Below are positions 10,201-19,609 of a stretch of 19,609 nucleotides of DNA, piece by piece; position 1 is the stretch's first letter, and every line of letters starts with the position of its first letter. The notes beneath the pieces are model-generated. The model was given only the letters and a program-made list of their open reading frames with translations, did not search any database and was not told the origin of the DNA. The DNA is from Rodentolepis nana (lineage: Eukaryota > Platyhelminthes > Cestoda > Cyclophyllidea > Hymenolepididae), in NCBI GenBank assembly GCA_900617975.1, contig UZAE01013746.1, positions 1 to 19,609 on the forward strand, given 5' to 3'. The position numbers and the translations under genes are program-made.

Positions 10201-13200
10201 GTCCGGTGTAATACTGTTTATTAGATAAGATCCATACAATTGGGTTAAAAATATCAATTAATGGCTTGCACTCTCTTAGATGGCACAGTTTAAGAAAAGT
10301 AACAAGTCCAAATTACCGACATTCCAGAGATTGGATAGCTTACAAGGGGCAACTAATGTATTGGGTGACTCAAATCAATATATTGCCCGCATGTTGTTTA
10401 ATACTTTTCAAATGCCATGCAGAAGGTCATTCAAAGTACTTCCAATATGGAAGTCTTTTAAACAAGCAAATATTTCTGTGTGAACAATATTTCAAAAAGC
10501 TCGATCAATTAGAAAGGCTAAGTAGTCGAGTTAGAACCTGTATGAGTCATTGTTGATAGCGCCAATAGGCGATAAGAGTCACCTTCACAAACACGCACAA
10601 GCCTAACTCAGAGCGCTTATTCAAGCAAACAGATTTCGCATTTTTTTTCCCACTTTAACCCACGGAAACCACTCGCGACAACCCAATAGCTCCAAAAACT
10701 CCCAGCACTAAAAAGCTGATTAATAAGCAGGAAATAACGTTAAAAATTTAAACGATACCCACATTTTGGTTTGAACAGCATTTCAATTAATGCTGTACAA
10801 CACTATTTAATCTCAAGACTGCTTTGAGATCGAATTCGCAAGTTTGATCGATCTTTGTAGGTAGCCTACTTGCAACTGTTTGCTACCTTCATAGAGCATA
10901 TTAAAAATAGGTGTAAATGCTTAATATTGCAACTGTCAAATGTTACCAGAGCATTATGCATGACTAAGGGTTGACACTGCTTTGAATTACTCGATTCTTA
11001 AGATGTGCAAGAGAGACCATTGTGGTAAATGAAAGACTGGCAAAAATCAATGAAGCTAGAAAATGGCTAGTGGGATAAAAACCAAATTTCGAAATTTAAT
11101 AAACCAAAACAGAACTATTTAATTCCCTTAACAAGGTGTTCATAGCAAAGGACATTGATGAACAGTTTTATTATCTCTAAATTAATTAAAGAATATGGCG
11201 TTACAAGACCAGCTAATCTCAGTCAATTGTTATTTTCCTAATGTCATGCAGGCCGTGGCTTAAAAGAATAAACGAGAAACTCACCTCTCGAACACGAATA
11301 GCATACTCCTTTGACTCATCCTCTGATTTCCTCAGTAGTTGGACATGCTGCACCCTTTCCTCCTCAAGTTGATTCACTCTCGAGTGAAGCATCTTGGCCT
11401 CCGTCTTCATCTTATTCATGTAGAGTCGCATAACAGTGACCTCTTCATCAAGCCTCTCACCAATATTCACATTGGGTTTCTGAAGCTGATTGCTCATGCA
11501 TTCACCCACGTCAAGGACATCTCGAATGAGGGTGCCAACCACTTCAGCATACTTTTTGCGCTGTGTAGCAAGGGAATCACGAGCCAACTGCACCTCGCTC
11601 TCCTTATCCTTGATGGTCAAATCAGTCTGTTGAAGTTTCTCCTTAGTGTCCTCGAGTTCGCGCTCAAGGTTTGACAGCTCGGTATCGCGCTGGGCGTGGG
11701 CCAAGGCTAGCTCTTCAAGGGCTTGAAGAATGTCCTTGGCCTCCTCCTTCGCTGACTGCCATTCAGCCTACATAAGGAAGAGAAACTCAGCATTAGTGCA
11801 ATACGCAAAAAGGCATGTTAATGCAGAGAGAAATGCAAGGGATGAAAGATAAAATTTAGACATTGATTCTAACCACTAAAGCACGAAAAACCTATTTTCT
11901 CGATCTCTGGGTTATAATAATAAGATTGGCATGTTAAATGAGAATTCAAAAGCAGATGTGACTTGTTAAAACTTCGATAGCCAATGCAATAAGGATGTCC
12001 AGTCATTTATCAATAAAATGTTGAGTACATTATAAAGTTCAGAAACAAGTAGTTCTCATGTAAAGACAAATTCAGGTGTTATCAACAACTCATGCAAAAC
12101 TCAAGGTCACAGCAGATTCAACCTTAGGCAATTGCAGGTGAATGTGCTTACGCAAAATATAAAATCCCATTTTCTGTGAGCCCATGTGTAACAAAGCTGA
12201 ACGATAACCAAAATATTGAAAATAAGGAGTTGCCTTTCATAGGCGTTACAGCAAACAGAATGGATTAATGACTGAATGTTGTCAGAGGATGGCTTTTAGC
12301 AGTGAAAGATGAAACTCGGCAAACACTATTAGGAGAATTTCCTATTTAGATCAGTGAACTATTATCTCAAATTTTGTTAACGTTGAACTAAGTCCATTTG
12401 CGTTCACTTTGGCACTTATTACATTAGTTTACAGTAAACGGCGGCCAATTTACGGTAAAGGTAAATCAAACGTACAAGAGTATATTTCAGATTTTGCCTT
12501 TTGGAATGGCAAGGAGAAATGAAATCCCACTACTGTAGGGAGGGGAAGTAGAAATTGAAGGAAAAGTTTAAAGCAAACTAGAATTGACTATGGAAACCGG
12601 ATGTTGTCAATCCAACCACTGAATGAGTATTCCTACCACGAACATGAATACCTATTCTCATTCTATTTCATTCAAAATTTTTTGCATTATTCGAAGGGAA
12701 TTCCGTGTTATGCCTAACACTCTACAACATCAACTGTCAAAGAAGGTTAAAGTATGCTGCTGCTGAAATAACAATTTCAGACTAATCAAATCTGAATGTT
12801 TTAAGTATGCACTTCAACAAAGAGGTGACGGCCCATTATTTAGCCATTTAAATTTGAGTAACAACGGAAGGCAAAAGGGAAAAACATGGAAAGACAAAAC
12901 TAACCCCCCCCCCCCAATAGCAACCTATGCTATTACCAGTAACTGTAAATAGTGACTCAGCGACCCGATGTGATTTGCCTAACCTTGACACCTGAATGAC
13001 AACCAGGGAAGGAACACAAATCAACTTTTACCCAAGAGAAATAGGGCTATATATGGCAAATCCGACGAAATAACTCGATTATTGGTTAATTACCACTATA
13101 TGGGTACCAGGAAATGAATGTTCGATAGTCAAATGGTGTAAGTCAATCTGCAAATGTACACCTTTCCTTACTTCCACTGTCTTTTCAAAGTTGACGCGAG

Positions 13201-16200
13201 CATACTAAATGCAGACAATCCTTAAATCCAGAGCTCAAGATACTGAATGCTATCATGCCCAAACGTCAATGTATTCAAAAAAATTATTTACATTTACCCT
13301 ATTCTCAGATTAGCTACACAGAAGCAATTTCGGTAAATAGAGGGGAGGCATTTGAAATCTTTATCTCAGGCCAATGCCATCACCAGAACTCAGACGGATC
13401 TTCCTTCTCACAACTTCGAGTATAGACTCATCGCTGGTACCAATACAATCGCTGGCAGCAGGAATCATACGTGATGACGCTACATTAAATAAGATTATGA
13501 AGTAGGGGTGTGTAATAGACTTACCTCCACGTGGTGCACCCTGGGCAACGTATTTTCATACGGCAAAGTCTATTAACTGGTAGTTGACTTCTCCATCAGG
13601 AGGGAAATAGAACAATGTAACACTTCCAACTCTCCACTCATATTTTGGCTAAGAACTTTTAAAGTCAAATTTTGGGATCACTTGGTTAGGAAGTTATGAG
13701 AACAATCACATGAATAGATCTGAGAACTTTAGTAACAGCAGTAGCATCGAGTCTGTAAGAGTATCAAACAACATCTGATCAAGACCTCTTTTTATTAGAA
13801 ATTAAGAGTACCTATATAGAGAAGAAGCTACCATTAACCCAGAAATAGTGAAATTTCTCGATCAATGTGGCCTACTTCTGAATAAGTTAAAATTCAAATC
13901 CCCTAGATACTTTAAGACAGCCAGGATTACAGGGCAGAAATTAAACATATTAATTCGAGAGAGAAATCTTACATGGTATTGAGTGGCATCTGCGGAACTT
14001 GAATCAGCCTCAATACGAGCATCACGAAGCAGCTGCTCCTGCTCCTCGAGTTGTCGACGAAGACGTTCAATAGTCTGAGAGTGTTTAGTAATCTCTTCAT
14101 CCTTATCATCAAGCTGTTGATAGAGGGCATGCAACTGTTCCTCACTGACACCAACTGCAAATTAAATCAACAGTACTGAGTTTCCAGGTCCAAACAAGAT
14201 CCAAGCTAATAAAATAGCGGTGCATATTTTCCACTGACCATTAAACTGAATAAGTCGAATAGAAGAAAATAAAATATTCTTCTAAATATTGAAATTTTAT
14301 ATGTCCCTAAACAATAAAAGAGAATTTATTCATTATAAAATAATCATCCAGATGACCTTTTCACGACCTTTCTAAATCGGCTCCAAATCTGCTATATAAA
14401 TATGTAAGTTTTCTGTCCGTGAAGAAACGCGATGGTTAAATAAAAACGTAATGTGATAAAAAATAAAAGTAAGATTATACCCACTGCTGTCAAACTCCAA
14501 AGTATATCTCACCACTCAAACATACATTTAAGCTTTCACTGTTGTAATGAATTTTGTGAATAAAGACATTATTGTCCTCAATTAACACGATTTACTCACC
14601 AGATGAACACTCACAGAATTAAAGCACAAGATGGAATGAAAAGAAACAAATAAGAACTGAATTTGAATGACCAGTCAGGCCATTATTCATCTAAACACAA
14701 AGTTATGCATCGGGCATTCTCATTAGGATAAATAAACCCAGACCATGCAAATGAATCTACTCACCAGATGCAGCAGCAGCCAAATCAACAACAGGTCTTG
14801 TAGAGGGAGTACCAGGAGAAGCAATGGTTGTAGAAGGGAGTGCAGGTGTCCCCTTGGAGACATCACCTTCGGCTTCGTCAGTGGATTCCTCAATTTCCAA
14901 TTCCGCAGCAACAACCCACTCCTTAGTGTCCACATTCTCCCCAGCTCTCCATCTTTTCAATTCTGTCTCCAATCGATCGATAATTTCCTTCATACGACGA
15001 GCTTTGGCTTGAAGGCGTTCATATCGAAGGCGCCATTCCTCAGCTGTCAACTCCTCATTGACAGTGACAATATTCTTGATCGTCTTGGCTCGCATACCAA
15101 AGAGGAGGGTGGATTTGGTCTCAGCTTCATTGTAGCTAGACGGCGAGCAGCAGATAATCATCGTGGTTTTGGCGTTACCACCAAGAGATTCCTGCAGGAT
15201 ACGAGTCAGTTTGGAGTCTCGATAGGGAACGTGGGGCTAAATAATCAAAAAATGATATTAATTCTCTCCAAATAAGTGATGGAATTAACTATAATATATA
15301 CTTCATACTTACATGATTATCCACGAGAGCGTTAATAACATTACCCAAAGCAGAAAGAGATTTGTTGATATTCATCGCTTCAGTAAGAGTACTTCCCTCT
15401 GCACCAGTCTTAGCAACCTTTTCACTACCGGCCAAATCAACAAGATAGAGCTTTCCGTGGAGCTTTTTCTTGGTTTCCAAGTTCTCTTGAGTGACAGTGA
15501 ACATGAAAATTGAGTGGGATCGGGAACTGTGCTCGTTCATGTCTAGAAAGTTAAACCACAGACGAGTAAACCAAAGTTATTTGAGAAATTTTCCTGCAGA
15601 AATATGACTCACTGGTTACAGAAACATGTCGATTAGCTTTCCCCTCATCAATAACATCAAAGACATCCTCGGGTGTAGAAACAAATCTTTCCGTGGCTCC
15701 TTTCACATAAGGGACACGATTCTTATCCTCATGTACCGAAAGATTGCTTTTAGTAACTAAGCAAAAAGGGATTAGCGACAAAGGGCATTGCTTACCATCA
15801 AGTAAATCACGAATCTTGTCCAAATAAATTTCGAAATAAGAAACTTTGATGTGAAATTCAAGATACTCTTCCATATTATAAATGTGATTAAAAATGTCAT
15901 GAACTATTCTAGGAATGATCCCTTGCAATGTCTGGTCTCCAAGAACACCCTATTATAGAAAAATAAAAACAATAAATAGCATCGAACCTCCATTGTGAAT
16001 GTTTTGCCACTGGCCGTTTGACCGTAAGCAAAGATAGTTCCATTATAGCCATTGAGAACATCAGCGACAATAGGTTTTGCAACTGTAGTGTAAATATCCA
16101 CTTGTTGGGTTTTAGGTTGGAAAACATGATCAAATGCATAGGTTTTATCTCTTTCCTATTATGCTGTTAGTCAAAGTAATTAAAGCTTACCAATTTTATG

Positions 16201-16307
16201 AGATTTGAGCAGTCCGGTGGAAAGCTTACACAGTAGTTATTATCCCTAGCTTTCTCATTTTCATTTAAGGGTCTCACACGACAAACAACTTTGATACTCT
16301 CCGCCAT
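7001..16307 (-). CDS. KIF5: Kinesin-1 heavy chain (KIF5/KHC), complete, 12 coding exons
   Basis: Joined exons: 16307-16191, 16155-15988, 15949-15796, 15756-15613, 15542-15313, 15236-14765, 14154-13973, 11767-11285, 10077-9785, 9584-9350, 8752-8471, 7228-7001. They total 2988 nt and 995 residues, the usual family length. Seen: motor domain at about 1-330 with P-loop GQTASGKT (84-91), switch I NEHSSRSH (197-204), switch II DLAGSE (230-235) and HVPYRDSK (273-280). Neck linker and neck coil run to the WRAGE motif (367-371). Then come an acidic Pro/Thr-rich hinge (about 372-428), long coiled coils, and the autoinhibitory tail motif IAKPIR (973-978). Family knowledge: an ATP-driven, plus-end-directed microtubule motor that works as a heavy-chain dimer, usually with kinesin light chains, carrying organelles and vesicles. 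The start ATG at 16307 opens with [16 protein letters not shown], matching the family's N terminus. Oddities: a GC donor in intron 10, an enlarged hinge in exon 11, and a short tail after IAK. The symbol is assigned at family level; the flatworm paralogue is not distinguished. Confidence 0.97.
7229..8470 (-). other. KIF5: Kinesin intron 11
   Basis: 1242 nt, GTAAGT donor and TTTTAG acceptor. AT-rich; I see no gene, repeat copy or RNA gene in it. Confidence 0.85.
8471..8752 (-). CDS. KIF5: Kinesin exon 11 (residues 827-920), hinge insert and tail coil
   Basis: The first half (about 831-876) is low complexity: Ala-rich, Gln/His-rich, then [10 protein letters not shown]. The second half is the conserved tail coil [19 protein letters not shown] with [17 protein letters not shown]. 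The first half is longer than the equivalent in vertebrate KIF5. Donor GTAAGT. Confidence 0.93.
8753..9349 (-). other. KIF5: Kinesin intron 10, GC-AG type
   Basis: 597 nt, beginning GCAAGT and ending TTTGTAG. It contains a CA microsatellite (8867-8890) and otherwise AT-rich sequence. Confidence 0.85.
8867..8890. repeat. (CA)12 microsatellite
   Basis: Perfect CA dinucleotide run of 24 bases inside kinesin intron 10. Confidence 0.95.
9350..9584 (-). CDS. KIF5: Kinesin exon 10 (residues 748-826), coil 2 end
   Basis: Contains [34 protein letters not shown], the most conserved part of the stalk end near the light-chain-binding region. The only donor that keeps frame with exon 11 (KK then S, as in the family) is AAG followed by GCAAGT, a non-canonical GC donor. 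Confidence 0.9.
9785..10077 (-). CDS. KIF5: Kinesin exon 9 (residues 651-747), coiled coil
   Basis: Continuous heptad coil ([11 protein letters not shown]...SLR-like [12 protein letters not shown]). A CTTGTAG acceptor opens it. It ends with two bases of a split Asp codon at GTACGT. Confidence 0.9.
10078..11284 (-). other. KIF5: Kinesin intron 8
   Basis: 1207 nt with GTGAGT donor and CTTGTAG acceptor. Open frames of up to 96 codons on the plus strand (10266-10556) have no coding character I can recognise. No repeat copy was seen. Confidence 0.85.
11285..11767 (-). CDS. KIF5: Kinesin exon 8 (residues 490-650), coiled coil
   Basis: Opens with [21 protein letters not shown], which matches the KIF5 ALEELA segment. 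It then runs as heptad-rich Lys/Glu coil including [19 protein letters not shown]. 161 codons, phase 0 at both ends, donor GTGAGT. Confidence 0.93.
11768..13972 (-). other. KIF5: Kinesin intron 7, the longest intron
   Basis: 2205 nt with GTAAGA donor and TATGTAG acceptor. It holds a 12-base poly(C) run (12904-12915) and a truncated interspersed repeat copy (13505-13592). The rest is unremarkable AT-rich sequence. Confidence 0.85.
13505..13592 (+). mobile_element. SINE-like repeat, copy E, truncated, in kinesin intron 7
   Basis: Only the GGGGTGTG end (88 bp) is present, same orientation as copy A, closely matching copies A, C and D. The AT-rich end is missing. On the kinesin strand it presents a GGAG followed by GTAAGT splice-donor-like sequence at 13524. 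No flanking duplication seen. Confidence 0.8.
13973..14154 (-). CDS. KIF5: Kinesin exon 7 (residues 429-489), coil 1
   Basis: Encodes the coil segment [17 protein letters not shown], strongly matching KIF5 coil 1. Bounded by a TTGCAG acceptor and a GTAAGA donor. Joining to exon 8 aligns residue for residue with my recollection of KIF5, so no exon appears to be missing from the 2.2 kb intron that follows. Confidence 0.93.
14155..14764 (-). other. KIF5: Kinesin intron 6
   Basis: 610 nt between a GTGAGT donor and a TTTGCAG acceptor. Nothing else is recognised in it. Confidence 0.85.
14765..15236 (-). CDS. KIF5: Kinesin exon 6 (residues 272-428), end of motor, neck, hinge
   Basis: Encodes [18 protein letters not shown], the CCSPS and [10 protein letters not shown] strands, the neck linker, a neck coil ending in WRAGE, and an acidic then Pro/Ser/Thr/Ala-rich hinge ending AAAASG. 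Family members have a hinge at this place, but this hinge sequence is not conserved. Donor GTGAGT, phase 1. Confidence 0.95.
15313..15542 (-). CDS. KIF5: Kinesin exon 5 (residues 195-271), switch I and II
   Basis: Contains switch I (SSRSH), the [12 protein letters not shown] switch II strand and loop, and the [13 protein letters not shown] relay helix. Donor GTAAGT; intron 5 (15237-15312) is 76 nt. Confidence 0.96.
15613..15756 (-). CDS. KIF5: Kinesin exon 4 (residues 147-194)
   Basis: Encodes [16 protein letters not shown] and the EGKANRH helix before switch I. The split codon at its end rejoins exon 5 to make the Asn of the [10 protein letters not shown] motif. Donor GTGAGT; intron 4 (15543-15612) is 70 nt. 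Confidence 0.95.
15796..15949 (-). CDS. KIF5: Kinesin exon 3 (residues 96-146)
   Basis: Encodes GIIPRI...[20 protein letters not shown], the core motor beta sheet and loop typical of KIF5. It ends in phase 1 at GTAAGC. Intron 3 (15757-15795) is 39 nt. Confidence 0.95.
15988..16155 (-). CDS. KIF5: Kinesin exon 2 (residues 40-95), P-loop
   Basis: Carries [20 protein letters not shown], the ATP-binding P-loop. Phase 0 at both ends. The donor GTTCGA is weak, and intron 2 (15950-15987) is 38 nt with a pyrimidine-rich acceptor ending in TAATAG. Confidence 0.95.
16191..16307 (-). CDS. KIF5: Kinesin exon 1 (residues 1-39)
   Basis: Start exon with the first motor beta strand and the conserved CRVRPLNE nucleotide-binding stretch. 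It ends in phase 0 at a GTAAGC donor. Intron 1 (16156-16190) is only 35 nt. Confidence 0.93.
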
Positions 16308-16314
16308 AAGGAAA

Positions 16315-16353
16315 CTTCAATTGCCAATTTGAAAAGTACAACGTTTAACTTAC
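16315..16353 (-). other. Probable 39-nt intron in the kinesin 5' UTR
   Basis: On the minus strand a full-consensus donor (G then GTAAGT) at 16353 is followed 39 nt later by an AG at 16316-16315, eight bases before the ATG. The length equals that of coding introns 1-3 (35-39 nt). The acceptor is pyrimidine-poor, so the same AG could instead be a spliced-leader acceptor. Confidence 0.45.
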
Positions 16354-17335
16354 CTATCCAAACAAATTTATTGGTTAATGAGAAGAGTGTTTTTTTGCAA
16401 GAAATTTATGTGTATTAATTATCTCTTAGTTATATAAGTATGAATTAAAATAAATTTATTAAGTTTATAAGATTAATTTTGCAATGACTTAATTTTTGAA
16501 CCAGTGTGCAAATAGTATTAATAAGCTGAGGCAACCTATGTCTGTAACTTAATATTCATTTTCCTTATATCTTCGATGCTTTTAGTGTGTCAAAAATAAT
16601 AAATAGTATATTTTTTCATCTTATGACATAAAAATGAAGTTCTTGGTCATTCGTTAACAAGAGCTCTTCAATAAATTTTAATTCATTGATCTAATTATCC
16701 AATGCTATTTAGAACGTCGTAATATCTTACAAACATCTTACTGTTTTATTCGTCACCAGCCAAATAACGGTATATCATATTTTCTTCAAAATATAATATT
16801 GAGATATTTAAATAAAATATTCAGTAGATATTAACTAAATCCAATGAATATACTCTTGCTCATGTAATCACTATATCCTTTTGGTAGCGACGTTTCGACA
16901 TTTTTATGAGTTCACCTAAATTTGGTAAAGATGTGCGGGAGCTAGCTTACAGTTAAATGAGACTCCTTATTAAAATGCATTTTTTCATTATTATAAGATA
17001 TTTCGCAAAGAAATTAATAATTAACAATTTCGGGACATAGCAGAAAATATTTAATGAAATTGTCGCCGATAGCAACCATATGTTTTGAAAGTCGACCCTT
17101 TGACCAGAAATTGGTGCGAGAAAGTGATTGTGAATTTTTATACCAAATTTAGTCTATTTTATAATTGCCATGATAGAAAATTTGTTTAATTATATTTTTA
17201 AAAACCAATGCTGTAACAAAGTTCATTACTTAATTCTTTTTGACTCAACATTGGCCTATTTATAATATTTCAATCTCCAAGATTACTAAATAAAACAGAT
17301 TTCTCGTTTCAGTGCTAAAATTTTTAATTTTGCAT
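16354..17335. promoter_or_regulatory. Divergent intergenic region, likely promoter-bearing
   Basis: About 1 kb of very AT-rich sequence between the kinesin start (leftward) and the small gene candidate (rightward). It must hold the kinesin promoter if the gene is not transcribed from further away. I can point to no specific box. Confidence 0.4.
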
Positions 17336-17895
17336 ATGATGGACTCTAATCGCCATAGAGGATGCTCCAATAATACTCCGTGTGGTAAAAACTACAGCGG
17401 ATCTCCAATAGGTACATATGGTTTAGCTTTTAATTATGGATCCGTTTAAAGGAGCTCGAACAAGGGATCTTAGGACGAGGATACGAAAAGAAGTAGAGCA
17501 AGTTTGCTCTTTTGAATACTATTTCTATAATAGTGCACGATAATTAATGCCTTCTTATAGAAATGAGCTATCACAGAAATTTGATTCATTAGAACCAACG
17601 GACTACCAATCTAGAACAATGATAGATTTCTGTAATAATTCTGTCTCCCCAAAAAGAACCCCTGACAATCTGGTTTGTAATCACTACCATTACGATTGAT
17701 GGGTCGTTTGATTTATTCTAGCAAGCTGCAGAACTCTCTAGTGGACAACCGGTTACATTTTGGACCGATAATTATGCGACTGTAACGGTAAAACTATCTG
17801 CATATTAACGATGTCTTATTTTTAACGTGCAAAAATCAAAGTATTTTCTTAAGACTGCATTGCATCCAGTTCCAAGTAGTCGTTTTTATATATGA
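17336..17895 (+). CDS. Small multi-exon gene candidate, about 102 residues, function unknown
   Basis: Model: 17336-17411, 17474-17492, 17561-17672, 17722-17781, 17854-17895, giving 309 nt. Introns are 62, 68, 49 and 72 nt, all GT-AG. All phases agree with no internal stop. Visible peptides: MMDSNRHRGCSNNTPCGKNY, KFDSLEPTDYQSRTMIDFC, QAAELSSGQPVTFWTDNY. No signal peptide, membrane segment or known motif. Exon 2 is a 19-nt microexon and is the weakest step. A pyrimidine-rich TTTCAG at 17306-17311, just ahead of the ATG, could be a cis or spliced-leader acceptor. An AATAAA starts five bases after the stop. The last exon could instead be 18561-18671, or translation could read through the fourth donor to a TAA at 17806-17808. 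I do not recognise the family. Confidence 0.38.
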
Positions 17896-17899
17896 ATGA

Positions 17900-17905
17900 A
17901 ATAAA
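17900..17905 (+). terminator. AATAAA poly(A) signal after the small gene
   Basis: Canonical hexamer immediately downstream of the candidate TGA at 17893-17895. Such hexamers also occur by chance in sequence this AT-rich. Confidence 0.35.
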
Positions 17906-18560
17906 TCATATCGTTGAAGTTTTAGATTTTTTATTATAAATGTTTTGTTCTTTTGAATGAATGTTGCAGTCGTGTCATTGTTCTATTGTGTGTTATGCAA
18001 ATATGAAAACTGAATTTACCACTTTATCGCCATTCCGAATTTGAATTAAAAATTCAAATCTTAGAAACATTACTTTGTTACGGTAATTTCTATGATAAGG
18101 ACAATATTAATATAGTTTCTGAGGGAAATCGGAAATCACAATATTCCCATATATCATAGATGTTAGTGATTTTATATTGGTTGATCTTTAAGATAGCCTA
18201 TTTTGTTTTTAACTGTAAGGATAAATTCACTTGTTGGTACAATTGTGGTAAAACTCGTTGACTATCCTAACAACGTAATCAATCGGTCAAAATGGGAAGG
18301 ATACCAACTAAAGAGGTTTAAAATCTTTTTGGATTTAGAAAGCAACTTTTTACATTCGCATTTTATTTTTTTAATTCTCAACTTTCCAGAAGTTTACCTT
18401 CTGTCCGTCGCTTATTGACTAGATGGTTAACATCGCGTCAGAACCATTGTTTATTTATCTATCAGTCAAAACATTTGCATATGATGGGATTCATTCAGCT
18501 TCATTTTTTAACAATACAATTTTATTCACTCTTTAAATCCATCGTTTTATTAACCTATAG

Positions 18561-18671
18561 GGAGTCACGCAGCGCTCCAACTGGGTCAAACCGTTTCGAC
18601 GAAACAATAATTTCTCTTGCCCAATCGAATACAAAATGAATAATCCTCAGCAGATAACTCGAAACGACTGA
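18561..18671 (+). CDS. Alternative terminal exon for the small gene candidate
   Basis: Follows a CTATAG acceptor. In phase 0 with the exon ending at 17781 it reads GVTQRSNWVKPFRRNNN then FSCPIEYKMNNPQQITRND and stops at TGA. Using it gives a 125-residue product. There is no usable GT donor in its later part, so it would be a last exon. A second frame is also open here, and no AATAAA lies close behind, so support is limited. Confidence 0.3.
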   Translation, partial: GVTQRSNWVKPFRRNNNFSCPIEYKMNNPQQITRND

Positions 18672-19047
18672 GATCCGAATCATTAATACACTTCATTCCA
18701 AATATCACTTTAAATTTAATATTTAAAGTAGGCAATAATACAGTTTCGAACTGTTGAGATTTCTTATTATCCTTACACATCCCATTTTGGGAAATTGATT
18801 TGGGCGTTACTATTGGCTTGAAGCGAAATAATTTCCAATAAGTTACCTATGCATCGATTGGGATATTGAAACTTATATCTGCCATTACTCAACCAATCAT
18901 TATTATTTAGTTGAAATGCACAGATCGCATTTCTTTCAAAATAAAGAGTTGCTAAGGATGTAACCAAAAGTAGGCTCATTGATTTAATTTTAATGGTAGC
19001 AAAGAAATCCTATTCATTTAAATCACAATTCCCTTCTTCATTTTCAG
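18672..19047. other. AT-rich sequence, no supported gene
   Basis: Short minus-strand frames (18586-18780, 18773-18979) have no splice support or recognisable character. Confidence 0.5.
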
Positions 19048-19148
19048 CTTCTCAATTTTGGCCTTTACATGTACACAATTCAGCCTTGAGAGACAAATAC
19101 GGTCTTTCACACCTAGCTGTATTGAGCAATATGAGTGAGTGTAAATAG
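19048..19148 (+). CDS. Candidate terminal exon, gene unknown
   Basis: A strong TTCATTTTCAG acceptor is followed by 32 codons reading SQFWPLHVHNSALRDKYG then LSHLAVLSNMSECK and a TAG, with AATAAA two bases later. It needs a preceding exon ending in phase 1, which I could not place. One other frame is open across most of it. It could belong to the small gene candidate to the left or to a separate gene. Confidence 0.28.
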
Positions 19149-19150
19149 CA

Positions 19151-19156
19151 AATAAA
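19151..19156 (+). terminator. AATAAA hexamer after the 19048 exon
   Basis: Canonical signal directly behind the TAG at 19146-19148; significance depends on that exon being real. Confidence 0.25.
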
Positions 19157-19418
19157 TGGAAATGCAAAATAAATAAGCAAAGAAGTTTTTAATTAGTCTA
19201 TTTAAGTAACTTTATTTCTTTATATTTTCATTAAAATCATATAACAGAGAGTTGCCACAGATGATCCATTAAACAAGTCTGTATCAGAATATGTTCACCT
19301 GACAATGTGAAATTAAATAAATGGTTGAGAGAGTGAAGGAAGAAAATATTCGGCTCTCGAAGGACTCATCAAATATGAAAAAAAGATATCTTTTTAGGCT
19401 ATCATAAAGTTCATGATA

Positions 19419-19609
19419 TTTATTTATTTTTTTCCAAATGGCAGGCGTTTTGACGGTTATTATCAGCCCTTTAGCTGACTTCGGGCTTCACAGAGAGGAG
19501 GGGGATATCAAAATGGCAAAAAGTGAGAGGAGGGACGGAATAATAATTCACAGGTGTAAAAGAGACAGTCAGACTGACACAAAGGCAGAGAAAAGGTAAG
19601 ATGAGTACT
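19419..19609 (-). mobile_element. SINE-like repeat, copy F, cut by the window end
   Basis: Matches copies C and D from the TTATTTATTT end through the GGCAGGCGTTTTGA and GACTTCGGGCTTCACAGAG blocks. The GGGGTGTG end lies beyond the window. Confidence 0.8.

Noticed and set aside
10266..10556. 96- and 67-codon overlapping plus-strand frames
   Set aside because: Inside kinesin intron 8, overlapping in two frames, no splice or composition support.
14745..15275. 176-codon plus-strand frame
   Set aside because: Antisense to kinesin exon 6, whose minus-strand reading is unmistakably the motor and neck.

Overview
This is a eukaryotic, AT-rich window. It is dominated by one complete, spliced gene on the minus strand: a kinesin-1 heavy chain (KIF5/KHC family), with coding sequence from 16307 down to 7001. 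I resolved 12 coding exons whose splice phases all agree. They join to 2988 nt, or 995 residues, covering the motor, neck, coiled coils and IAK tail. Introns are tiny in the motor half (35, 38, 39, 70 and 76 nt) and longer toward the 3' end (200 nt to 2.2 kb). That layout, together with the AT-richness, suggests a parasitic flatworm (tapeworm or fluke). This is an inference from gene architecture; no species can be named from the sequence alone.

Left part, 1-5000: a roughly 5 kb structure bounded by long inverted repeats (2-570 against 4170-4997). The outermost 120 bp or so of the arms is nearly identical. The interior has no transposase-like reading frame. It contains three copies of a short interspersed repeat, one of them (2377-2708) inserted inside another. 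Two more, partial copies lie at 13505-13592 (kinesin intron 7) and 19419-19609 (cut by the window end). Two insertions are flanked by 13-14 bp target-site duplications, the mark of a retroposed SINE-like element.

5000-7000: a short plus-strand stretch (5194-5456) looks like two exons of an unidentified gene or pseudogene. It is followed by AT-rich sequence, a 24-base poly(C) run, and the kinesin 3' flank, which has a purine-rich, low-complexity tract containing one ambiguous base.

16300-19609: the kinesin 5' end, probably with a 39-nt intron in its 5' UTR. A divergently oriented small gene candidate follows on the plus strand (starting at 17336, at least four exons, two alternative terminal exons), then another candidate terminal exon at 19048, and the right-hand repeat copy.

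The kinesin is a plus-end-directed microtubule motor. The other candidate genes show no recognisable functional link to it.
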